DNA from: Flavobacterium limnosediminis JC2902
GTDB lineage: Bacteria > Bacteroidota > Bacteroidia > Flavobacteriales > Flavobacteriaceae
Length of the DNA stretch: 64,000 nucleotides
Assembly (NCBI RefSeq): GCF_000498535.1
Contig: NZ_AVGG01000002.1
Location: 336,922-400,921 of the forward strand
Reading direction: 5' to 3'
How positions within the stretch are numbered: the stretch's first letter is position 1; each line of letters opens with the position of its first letter. This document shows, piece by piece, positions 13,952 through 21,681 of the stretch. Under the pieces are notes generated by a model. It saw nothing but the letters and a program-made list of their open reading frames with translations. It was not told where the DNA came from and did not search any database. Made by a program: the position numbers and the translations under genes.

Positions 13952-15559
13952 TTAGTTGGAACCCAATACGGTTACACCAGGGAAACCGCCCACTTCGTAA
14001 ATTGGCAATTTCGCTTTATAATGCGAATTAATCACCTTGATGATTTCATTAGCAATCACCGCATATCCTCTTGGATTTGGATGCACTCCATCCAATGAGA
14101 ACAATACTGTACTAAGATTAGAGGCACCTGCAAAATAATCCGCCGTGTAAATCTGACCGTCTTCCAATCGCAATCCGTTTACTAAGCGATTCATAATTGC
14201 ATTCATATCCGCAACAGCTAAATTTTGGGCAGCCGCGATAGATTTAATTGTATTATTGTAAGACGCCGTAGCATTCGCAATGGCTGTTTTCTCCGTTGGA
14301 ATTAAGATGTGTTTATCTTCTAACGGATAAGTGATACCGTATTTATCCAATGGAGCAGGAACCCCTACAGGAGCTGTTCCGATAGCCAATCTCGTAGTCA
14401 AAAGAACTAAATCCTGAGAAGTAGCCTGTCTTGCCTGACCGAATACCTGACCGTAAAATGCAGCTGTAGCCGCACCAAGTGTTGGTGTAAATGCCGCTGT
14501 TAATTGGGCTGATAAATTCGTTAACGATTCGTCTTTAATCAACAACGGATTACTGGCTGTTGTAGACAATAAGTTAATTCTGTTTCCGGCTCCAAAAACA
14601 GTTAAAGCCTGTTTTAACGGACCGTACAACTGGGCATTTAAAGCATTGATAGTCGCCTCACCCACAGCATCATTCCCTTGTCCAAGTACTGATTTAGTCA
14701 ATGGATTATATGGAACTGTTGTAAAGAAAGGTATAGAAGTAACACTTGGAATTGTAGCAACAACTCCTTTAGCTCCATTTGATGTTAATCCTGTAATCGG
14801 GCCCAACACCGGGTGTGTACCTCCGTTAACAATTAGATTATAAGTTCCTGCAAAAACCTGAGGATCCGTAATATCATTTCCGCCATAAGTCGACGGATCA
14901 AAATTTCCGGTTTGGTCTACCCCGATCCCACCGGAAGTCGCATAAGACAACACATCGTTGGATCCAATCCAGTTGGTGAAGAACGTCGGATTTTTAGACA
15001 TCGCATCCCCCAAAACAGTCGCATTGGCACTTGTAGCATGTCTTACAAAATAAGGATTTGCCGTCCCTAAAGCCACACCGCCAAGATTACCGTAACCCGG
15101 TGTTAGCAAATGAAATGATTTTGCCCCAGGAACTCCCATATTATTATAAGCAGTAGCCTGAAGATTTGAAACTTCAACAGTTGGCGTTCCAACTATAGGT
15201 TCAGGCCCTCCGGCAGCAAAATCGATAACCAATCGTGTTCCTCCTATCTGGACTCCGCCCAACATCAAACCTCCCAGATTATTAACATCATCAGCAAAGG
15301 AAGGTTGTGTAAACGCACCCCCTCCAACAATTGCAAATTTTTGCGCTAAAAGGTTAGGATAAGAATATGCCTGACCTCCGCGGAAAACCGTTCCATCCAT
15401 GTAACCGGCAGTTAAGGAATTCCCGACTGCCACATACGAAGAGAAATCAGCCTCTCCGGCTGAGTAGGACGCATCATTAACTTCTGTCTCAAATTCAGGC
15501 TCACAAGAAGCAAGACCCAAAGCTGCTATTACAGCAATATATATATATTTATTTTTCAT
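13952..15559 (-). CDS. SGNH/GDSL hydrolase lipoprotein
   Basis: 535 aa. A lipoprotein signal is clear: KYIYIAVIAALGLASC, with the lipobox LASC and Cys at residue 19, so the protein is probably anchored in the outer membrane. SGNH blocks are visible: the catalytic Ser in AVGNSLTAGY (block I), Asn in WIGSNDVLSY (block III) and the Asp-His pair in LDGVHPNPRGYAV (block V). Expected activity is an ester or lipid hydrolase. It lies 17 bases after a FadL-type porin gene. This pairing is often seen in Flavobacteriia and suggests joint handling of hydrophobic substrates. The middle is rich in Gly, Thr and Asn. Confidence 0.92.
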   Translation of the reverse strand: MKNKYIYIAVIAALGLASCEPEFETEVNDASYSAGEADFSSYVAVGNSLTAGYMDGTVFRGGQAYSYPNLLAQKFAIVGGGAFTQPSFADDVNNLGGLMLGGVQIGGTRLVIDFAAGGPEPIVGTPTVEVSNLQATAYNNMGVPGAKSFHLLTPGYGNLGGVALGTANPYFVRHATSANATVLGDAMSKNPTFFTNWIGSNDVLSYATSGGIGVDQTGNFDPSTYGGNDITDPQVFAGTYNLIVNGGTHPVLGPITGLTSNGAKGVVATIPSVTSIPFFTTVPYNPLTKSVLGQGNDAVGEATINALNAQLYGPLKQALTVFGAGNRINLLSTTASNPLLIKDESLTNLSAQLTAAFTPTLGAATAAFYGQVFGQARQATSQDLVLLTTRLAIGTAPVGVPAPLDKYGITYPLEDKHILIPTEKTAIANATASYNNTIKSIAAAQNLAVADMNAIMNRLVNGLRLEDGQIYTADYFAGASNLSTVLFSLDGVHPNPRGYAVIANEIIKVINSHYKAKLPIYEVGGFPGVTVLGSN

Positions 15560-15576
15560 CTCGATTTTATTTTAAA

Positions 15577-16821
15577 TTAGAAGCTATACGTTAAACCAAC
15601 ACCTGGAGAAAAAACAGTCGATTTGTAAGTACCTCCAAACGGAATTGTCTGACCATTTTCCTGATAATGATCGTAAGACGCGTCAACCTCATCAAAATGC
15701 AAGTATAAGAAAGATGCATCAACTCCTAATTTCTTATTGATCTGGTATGTTAAACCTCCCGTATACCCCATAGAATCGTTACGAGGTGTTTCCGGAGCAA
15801 AATAACCCGAAGAAATTGGGCTTTCGTCTTTATACCAACCTGCTCTGAATGTAAATTTATCAGTGGCTTTGTACTGGGTTCCTACACGGTATGTATTTGT
15901 ATCGTGGTAGTTTCTCGGGTTTACCGAAGTTGGCACGCTGTTATCGAAATCAACATTCAAAGACTCATAAGCACGCCACATGGTTCTGTTGTAATCGAAA
16001 GCGATCATCCACTTATCGGTCACATTAAATGATAATCCTGCCGTTAATTCAGCCGGCAATGGCAAATCGGCATTGAAAGTGGTAGTTGAATATGTCCCTT
16101 GAGCAAAAGCCGGAACATCATTAAAAGTAGCATCACCACCTCGGGCTTCCATAATGATTTCGGAACGGTAGTTCACCCCTAAGCGAATTTCTTTACATGG
16201 ATTAAACATGAATCCGGCCGTATATCCCCAAGCCGTGATTCCTTTGGCTTCCAAATTCACATCGGTTCGGTTTTCGGCCTCATTTGCCAAGCTTCTGTTT
16301 AAATTTCTGTCAAACGATACGGAACCAGTTACGTAAATCGGCCCACCACCAATAGCAAACTCATCGCTTACTTTCAATGAAATGGTTGGCTGAATGTAAA
16401 TTGCCTGCAAATCAATATTATTCACAAGATGAGAGCCCTGCCAGTCGCGATCCCACTCCACTTCACTTCCATACGGGGTGTAGACTGCAATACCGGCTGA
16501 CAACCAATTATTTATCTTATAAGAAGCGTACACATTAAAAGGCGTCCCCATGTTGTCAGTTGAATTCTGCCAGTTATACGTTTCATTCTGGAATTTTGTT
16601 TTTGCAAAAAGAGCGTTTGCTCCCACTGAAGCATTGAACTTATCTTCCAGGAAAGACATTCCAGCAGGATTGAAAAACATAACTTCAGCACTGTTTACAA
16701 CGGCCACACCCGTGTGACCCATCGCAAGCTGTTTTTGCCCCTGTAAACTCACACGGTATCCACCTGCAAACGCAGATGTACCCGCCAGAGCCAATAATGT
16801 CATAGATAATAGTTTTCTCAT
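15577..16821 (-). CDS. Outer membrane transport protein, OmpP1/FadL/TodX family
   Basis: 414 aa. A signal peptide (MRKLLSMTLLALAGTSAFA) precedes GGYRVSLQGQKQLAMGHTGV and VNSAEVMFFNPAGMSFL. This is the FadL hatch signature, in which the N-terminal plug carries the NPAG motif. The rest alternates in the manner of a 14-strand beta barrel and ends in an aromatic residue (GVGLTYSF), as outer membrane barrels do. The family takes up long-chain fatty acids and other hydrophobic compounds. It is the first gene of a two-gene operon with the SGNH lipoprotein. Start ATG at 16821. Confidence 0.95.
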   Translation of the reverse strand: MRKLLSMTLLALAGTSAFAGGYRVSLQGQKQLAMGHTGVAVVNSAEVMFFNPAGMSFLEDKFNASVGANALFAKTKFQNETYNWQNSTDNMGTPFNVYASYKINNWLSAGIAVYTPYGSEVEWDRDWQGSHLVNNIDLQAIYIQPTISLKVSDEFAIGGGPIYVTGSVSFDRNLNRSLANEAENRTDVNLEAKGITAWGYTAGFMFNPCKEIRLGVNYRSEIIMEARGGDATFNDVPAFAQGTYSTTTFNADLPLPAELTAGLSFNVTDKWMIAFDYNRTMWRAYESLNVDFDNSVPTSVNPRNYHDTNTYRVGTQYKATDKFTFRAGWYKDESPISSGYFAPETPRNDSMGYTGGLTYQINKKLGVDASFLYLHFDEVDASYDHYQENGQTIPFGGTYKSTVFSPGVGLTYSF

Positions 16822-16956
16822 AGTGTTAAAAAGTGTTAGTTTTTATCATTTTTTTTCAAATGATGAATCCAAATTTATAACAAAATATGGATTTTACAAT
16901 TTTTTTAAGAAAAATGTTATGCACTCATACTACTTTAACAACCCTATTACCAAAAA

Positions 16957-17730
16957 TCATTCGGATTTCAACAGAAAATCCAAAACCGCATCATAAAAAT
17001 CCTTTGGATTCTCCGCATGCAGCCAGTGGCCGGCATTTTTAATCGTTACTATTTCTGCATCTGAAAAATGATGTCTTATGGTCTCAAAATCGGCATCTAA
17101 AATATAATCGGATTTATCTCCGCGAAGAAACAAAGTGGGTTTTTCATAATGATTTTCGAACGGCAAGGCATTACCGATGGTTTCAATCTTCCTATTGAAG
17201 ACATCGAGATTAAACCTGAAACCCAACTGGCCCGGCGTAACCCAATACAGGCTTTTCAGGAGAAACTGGCGCGTTCCGGAGTCTTTTATAAATTGCGAAA
17301 CCGTTTCTTCCACTTCTGCCCGGCTTGGCTGTGCTGAGAAATCCACGGCATTCAAACCAGCTAATATTGTCTGATGATGTGGCGCGTAGTATTTCGGACC
17401 AATATCGGCCACTATGAGTTTCTCGACTTTCTCAGGATAGCTTGTCGCGAAAAGCATCGCAATCTTCCCTCCCATCGAATGTCCCAAAAGACATATCTTG
17501 TCCAATTGATGCAGTTTGCAGTAGTCGCACACATCCTGCGCCATTATTTCATAGGTGAAATCTTCAGAATGCTGACTTTTCCCGTGGTTGCGCATATCAA
17601 GCATATGCACCTGAAATCCTTGTTGCGCAAACTGGCTACCCAAGGTTTTCCAGTTGTCGGACATTCCTAAAAAACCATGAATAATCAATAGTGGCTTTCC
17701 TTCGCCTTCAATTCGTGAGTGTAATTCCAT
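16957..17730 (-). CDS. Alpha/beta fold hydrolase (YbfF-like)
   Basis: 257 aa. The oxyanion motif HGFLGMSDNW is at residues 18-27, the nucleophile elbow GHSMGG with Ser85, an Asp near the end of the fold, and the catalytic His in NAGHWLHAENP. This matches the esterase YbfF branch. The substrate is not known. The ATG overlaps the pdxJ stop by one base (TAATG), so it is translationally coupled to pdxJ. Confidence 0.93.
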   Translation of the reverse strand: MELHSRIEGEGKPLLIIHGFLGMSDNWKTLGSQFAQQGFQVHMLDMRNHGKSQHSEDFTYEIMAQDVCDYCKLHQLDKICLLGHSMGGKIAMLFATSYPEKVEKLIVADIGPKYYAPHHQTILAGLNAVDFSAQPSRAEVEETVSQFIKDSGTRQFLLKSLYWVTPGQLGFRFNLDVFNRKIETIGNALPFENHYEKPTLFLRGDKSDYILDADFETIRHHFSDAEIVTIKNAGHWLHAENPKDFYDAVLDFLLKSE

Positions 17731-18443
17731 TATTTTAAGCGTTGCAGATACATATTAACAACATTTTCCAATCCAAGATAAAGCGATTCCGAAATTAAGG
17801 CGTGCCCAATCGAAACTTCCAAAAGTCCCGGAATGTTCTCTTTAAAGAATTTAATATTATCCAGACTCAAATCGTGCCCGGCATTGATCCCTAAGCCCAA
17901 TTCATTTGCTAGAACAGCGGATGCCGTGTACGGTTCAATTCCTTTCTTATTCCCCAAGCCGTACTGATGCGCGAAAGCCTCGGTATACAATTCGATGCGA
18001 TCCGTTCCGGTTTCCTTCGCCCCTTCAATCATTTCCAAAACCGGATCGACAAAAATGGAAGTACGGATGCCGTTGCTTTTAAATTCGGTGATGACCTCTT
18101 TTAAATAAGCTTGGTTTTTTACCGTATCCCAACCCGCATTGGAAGTCAATGCCCCAATCGCATCGGGAACCAATGTTACCTGCGTAGGCTTGCATTCCAA
18201 AACCAGATCAATAAAATTATGCTGCGGATTTCCTTCAATATTATATTCCGTATAAACTACAGAAACCAAATCCCTGGCATCCTGATACCGAATATGTCTT
18301 TCGTCCGGTCGCGGATGTACGGTTATACCTTCAGCCCCGAAACGCTGAATATCGGTTGCAACCTGAAGTAGATTAGGCACATTGCCCCCGCGGGAATTTC
18401 GCAATGTGGCTATTTTATTTATGTTTACGGATAATTTTGTCAT
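17730..18443 (-). CDS. pdxJ: Pyridoxine 5'-phosphate synthase PdxJ
   Basis: 237 aa from the ATG at 18443; a GTG at 18464 gives seven extra residues and was rejected. PdxJ makes pyridoxine 5'-phosphate from 1-deoxyxylulose 5-phosphate and 3-amino-2-oxopropyl phosphate, the last ring-closing step of the DXP-dependent vitamin B6 pathway. The TIM-barrel signatures are present: LSVNINKIATLRNSRGG at the N-terminus, GITVHPRPDERHI, and HDLSLDN with GLLEVSIGHALISESLY near the end. It is divergent from the CBS gene and coupled to the hydrolase gene downstream. Confidence 0.97.
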   Translation of the reverse strand: MTKLSVNINKIATLRNSRGGNVPNLLQVATDIQRFGAEGITVHPRPDERHIRYQDARDLVSVVYTEYNIEGNPQHNFIDLVLECKPTQVTLVPDAIGALTSNAGWDTVKNQAYLKEVITEFKSNGIRTSIFVDPVLEMIEGAKETGTDRIELYTEAFAHQYGLGNKKGIEPYTASAVLANELGLGINAGHDLSLDNIKFFKENIPGLLEVSIGHALISESLYLGLENVVNMYLQRLK

Positions 18444-18536
18444 GCTAAAACGATTTTCCCACAAAAATACAAAGTAAAATTAAGGTAGAATGTCCTAATT
18501 TTTGATTATTTTGCAGTCGATTTCGATATTTACACT

Positions 18537-19196
18537 ATGACTGAAATTAGCGAATACATCAACAAAGAGGTCGATCCGATCCATATTGAGGATTCGATCG
18601 AATCGGTTCAGGACTTATTCCTTGAATTTCCTTACAGCCATTTTCCGGTTTTGGAGGACGGTGTATATATTGGTTGCGCGAGTGCGGATGATGTGGAACT
18701 TCTGGATAGTGACCGAAAGATTGGCGAGTTCCGCTATACTTTTGAGCGCTTTTTCGCCAGAGACACGATGATTTGGCTGGATGTTTTGGAAATTTTCGCC
18801 AAGAACGAAACCAATGTGGTTCCCATTCTCGACAAGACCAACGCTTACATTGGCTACTATGAAATTGCCGATGTGATAAAATGCTTTCACGAAACCCCTT
18901 TTCTAAAAGAAGACGGCGGTATTCTTGTTGTGGAGAAAGGCATCAAGGATTACAGCATGGCTGAGATTGCGCAAATCGTGGAAAACAACAACGCCAGACT
19001 GCTGGGTCTTTTCATTTCTCATTCCGATTTGGAAAAAATACAGGTCACTTTAAAGTTAAGCCTTGGAGGAATGAACGAAATCATCCAGACGTTTCGACGT
19101 TACAATTATGAAATCATCAGCGAACATCAGGAAGACGCTTATCTGAACAACCTGAAGGACAGATCGGATTATCTTGACAAATATTTAAACATCTAA
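18537..19196 (+). CDS. CBS domain-containing protein
   Basis: 219 aa. Two CBS motifs fill residues about 1-125: FPYSHFPVLEDGVYIGCASADD and NVVPILDKTNAYIGYYEIADV contain the typical h-P-V-h-D...G-hh core. A C-terminal domain follows (ILVVEKGIKDYSMAEIAQIV), with the pattern of an ACT-like fold. CBS pairs bind adenosine nucleotides and act as energy sensors, but the ligand here is unknown. It lies 15 bases before nadK, a neighbour kept in Flavobacteriia, which hints at a link to NAD(P) or adenylate state. A -7 element resembling TATTTTGC lies about 30 bases upstream. Confidence 0.9.
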   Translation: MTEISEYINKEVDPIHIEDSIESVQDLFLEFPYSHFPVLEDGVYIGCASADDVELLDSDRKIGEFRYTFERFFARDTMIWLDVLEIFAKNETNVVPILDKTNAYIGYYEIADVIKCFHETPFLKEDGGILVVEKGIKDYSMAEIAQIVENNNARLLGLFISHSDLEKIQVTLKLSLGGMNEIIQTFRRYNYEIISEHQEDAYLNNLKDRSDYLDKYLNI

Positions 19197-19211
19197 TCAG
19201 CATACCATTCC

Positions 19212-20096
19212 ATGAAGTTAGCGATTTACGGACAAACTTACCAGCAAAACACCAAAGACATCATCGACAGAATTTTGGCGGTTACCCAAAAAAACAACGC
19301 TGAAGTGGTTTTCGAAGCTAATTATCATGCCATCTTATCCGAGAACAACGTTTTCGAAAAAGAAATGCTGACTTTTTCAAGCCATACGGAACTTAACGAC
19401 GGTTATGATTTTTTTATCAGCATCGGCGGTGACGGCACCATGCTTCGCGCGACTACTTTCGTAAAAAGCAAAAACATCCCCATTGTAGGAATTAATGCCG
19501 GACGTCTGGGTTTTCTGGCGAATGTTCAGCAGGAATCAATAGAAAAACTACTCCCCTTTTTATTTGAAGGCAACTACAAAGTTTCGGAAAGAACATTGCT
19601 GAGCCTGGAATGCTATCCCGATCCCTGCGACATTTATGATCTGAATTTTGCCCTAAACGAAATAACCGTTTCCCGTAAAAACACCACTTCGATGATTACC
19701 ATCGAAACCTGTCTGAACGGTGAATACCTCACTTCCTTTTGGGCGGACGGACTGATTATTTCAACACCAACAGGTTCAACCGGATACAATTTAAGCTGCG
19801 GAGGCCCGGTCATCACACCCGAATCGAAATGCCTTGTAATTACCCCCATAGCGCCACACAATCTGAATGTTCGACCATTAGTAATTTGCGACGAAACCGA
19901 GATAAAACTCAAAGTTTCAGGCCGTGAACCTCAATTTCTGGTTTCATTGGATTCTGGAACAAAAGCGATTGACAACGAAAATGAAATTCACATAAAAAAA
20001 GCGCCATTTACCATCAATATGGTAGATTTTCCCGAAGAAGGTTTCTTAAAAACACTCCGAAACAAACTTCTTTGGGGAGAAGACAAACGCAATTAA
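19212..20096 (+). CDS. nadK: NAD kinase
   Basis: 294 aa. It phosphorylates NAD to NADP. The family markers are all visible: GGDGTMLRA with the catalytic GGDG, NAGRLGFLA, and GSTGYNLSCGGP, the NAD/ATP-binding glycine motif. DFFISIGGDG precedes it as a beta strand and turn. The start is ATG at 19212, 15 bases after the CBS gene, so the two are likely one operon. A 127-base gap and a good promoter separate it from the DUF6089 gene. Confidence 0.97.
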   Translation: MKLAIYGQTYQQNTKDIIDRILAVTQKNNAEVVFEANYHAILSENNVFEKEMLTFSSHTELNDGYDFFISIGGDGTMLRATTFVKSKNIPIVGINAGRLGFLANVQQESIEKLLPFLFEGNYKVSERTLLSLECYPDPCDIYDLNFALNEITVSRKNTTSMITIETCLNGEYLTSFWADGLIISTPTGSTGYNLSCGGPVITPESKCLVITPIAPHNLNVRPLVICDETEIKLKVSGREPQFLVSLDSGTKAIDNENEIHIKKAPFTINMVDFPEEGFLKTLRNKLLWGEDKRN

Positions 20097-20223
20097 GAGA
20101 ATTTCAACCTGGCATTTATACTACAAAGCCCACAAATCCCGTTAGGTAAAGATTAATTTAAGTTTTATTACTTTTAACTTCGTGAAAATGCTGCAATAAG
20201 GATGGTTTAGAAATCAATATTGT

Positions 20224-20231
20224 TATATTTG
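20224..20231 (+). promoter_or_regulatory. Promoter -7 element for the DUF6089-uppS-bamA operon
   Basis: TATATTTG, a perfect TAnnTTTG match, 18 bases before the ATG at 20249. It likely drives the envelope cluster from 20249 onward. The -33 element is not certain. Confidence 0.6.
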
Positions 20232-20248
20232 CACACTATTTTAACAAA

Positions 20249-20932
20249 ATGAAGAGAATCTTTACAGCAATATTCTTTCTTCTGCTCTGCACACAAACCA
20301 AGGCACAAATCAATGAATTGGGTGTCTTTCTGGGCGGAAGCAACTACATTGGAGATGTAGGTCCGACGACATATATTGCTCCAAAGGATTTCAGCTTCGG
20401 AATTTTGTACAAATGGAACCGAAGTGTGCGACATGCTTATCGCTTTTCGTACACTCAGGGAAAAATATCATCCAACGACTCGGATTCGGATGTACCGGCA
20501 AGAATGAAACGCGGCTACAGTTTTGAAAATGAGATTAAGGAACTTTCGGCGGGACTGGAATTTAATTTTTTCGATTTCGATTTACACGACAGCGGCTTTT
20601 TGATTACGCCTTACGTACATACGGGACTGACTGTTTTTCGCTATGATGAACTCTATGTGCTGAACGGGGAGACAAAAATCGACGAAAGCAAATATTCCTT
20701 TGCCATTCCGATGACTTTGGGGATAAAAACACGGATTACGGATAACTTTATAATAGGATTGGAAAGCAGCGTAAAATATAGTTTCACGGATAATTTGGAT
20801 GGAAGCAATCCTGAAAATCCGGAATACACCGCTTTACAATTTGGAAATTTAAACAGCAATGACTGGTACGTTTTCACAGGAGTAACACTAACGTATACTT
20901 TTGGACAAAACCCTTGTTTTTGCGCAGAATAA
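20249..20932 (+). CDS. DUF6089 family outer-membrane beta-barrel protein
   Basis: 227 aa. The signal peptide MKRIFTAIFFLLLCTQTKA precedes QINELGVFLGGSNYIGDVGP, a start typical of the DUF6089 family found beside uppS and bamA in Bacteroidota. Amphipathic strands throughout suggest an 8-strand-type outer membrane barrel. The end CFCAE is unusual in that it does not finish on an aromatic residue. The function is not established. The stop is one base before the uppS ATG, so the genes are tightly coupled. Confidence 0.85.
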   Translation: MKRIFTAIFFLLLCTQTKAQINELGVFLGGSNYIGDVGPTTYIAPKDFSFGILYKWNRSVRHAYRFSYTQGKISSNDSDSDVPARMKRGYSFENEIKELSAGLEFNFFDFDLHDSGFLITPYVHTGLTVFRYDELYVLNGETKIDESKYSFAIPMTLGIKTRITDNFIIGLESSVKYSFTDNLDGSNPENPEYTALQFGNLNSNDWYVFTGVTLTYTFGQNPCFCAE

Positions 20933-20933
20933 G

Positions 20934-21674
20934 ATGAGTTTACAGGAGAATATCAATAAGGACAATTTACCCAAACACCTGGCCATAATCATGGACGGCA
21001 ACGGTCGTTGGGCAAAACAAAAAGGAATGCTTCGTGCTTTTGGTCACGAAAGCGGAACAAAATCGGTTCGCGTAGTGGTTGAAACCTGCGCAAAACTGGG
21101 CATAGAAAACCTGACCCTTTATGCCTTTTCGACTGAAAACTGGAACCGTCCGAAACTTGAGGTGGACACCCTGATGAAACTTTTGATTTCTTCCCTGAAA
21201 GGAGAATTGAAAACCCTTGTAAAAAACGACATCCGCTTAAATTCCATCGGAAATCTGGAAAACCTTCCTGCTTCGGTAAAAAAGGAATTACTCGAAGTAA
21301 TCGAAAAAACAAAAAACAACAAAAGAATGACTTTAACGCTGGCGTTAAGCTACGGCTCCCGTGAGGAAATACTAACGGCTGTCCGAAAAATAAGCGATAA
21401 AGTTAAAAATAATATAATTTCAGCGACTGATATTGATGAATCGATTATTAATCAGCATCTTTACACGCATAATCTACCCGACGTGGATTTAGTAATCAGA
21501 ACCAGTGGTGAGCACCGTATCAGCAACTTTTTGCTGTGGCAGATCGCTTACGCCGAGTTCTATTTTACTGATGTGTTATGGCCTGACTTTAGAGAAAAAG
21601 ATTTATATGACGCGATTATCAGTTATCAAAAAAGAGAACGAAGATTTGGAAAAACAAGTGAACAAATTAAATAA
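20934..21674 (+). CDS. uppS: Isoprenyl transferase (undecaprenyl diphosphate synthase)
   Basis: 246 aa from the ATG at 20934; a TTG at 20901 lies within the preceding gene and was rejected. UppS builds undecaprenyl diphosphate, the lipid carrier for peptidoglycan and other envelope polymers. Signatures: HLAIIMDGNGRWAKQ with the catalytic Asp, LTLYAFSTENWNRP, and RTSGEHRISNFLLWQIAYAE with the diphosphate-binding Arg. It ends with the usual RERRFG. BamA starts seven bases after its stop. Confidence 0.97.
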   Translation: MSLQENINKDNLPKHLAIIMDGNGRWAKQKGMLRAFGHESGTKSVRVVVETCAKLGIENLTLYAFSTENWNRPKLEVDTLMKLLISSLKGELKTLVKNDIRLNSIGNLENLPASVKKELLEVIEKTKNNKRMTLTLALSYGSREEILTAVRKISDKVKNNIISATDIDESIINQHLYTHNLPDVDLVIRTSGEHRISNFLLWQIAYAEFYFTDVLWPDFREKDLYDAIISYQKRERRFGKTSEQIK

Positions 21675-21681
21675 CTCAAAA

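Noticed and set aside
21505..21681. Longer front of bamA reaching into uppS
   Set aside because: It has no signal peptide and runs through uppS in another frame; the ATG at 21682 starts a proper signal peptide.
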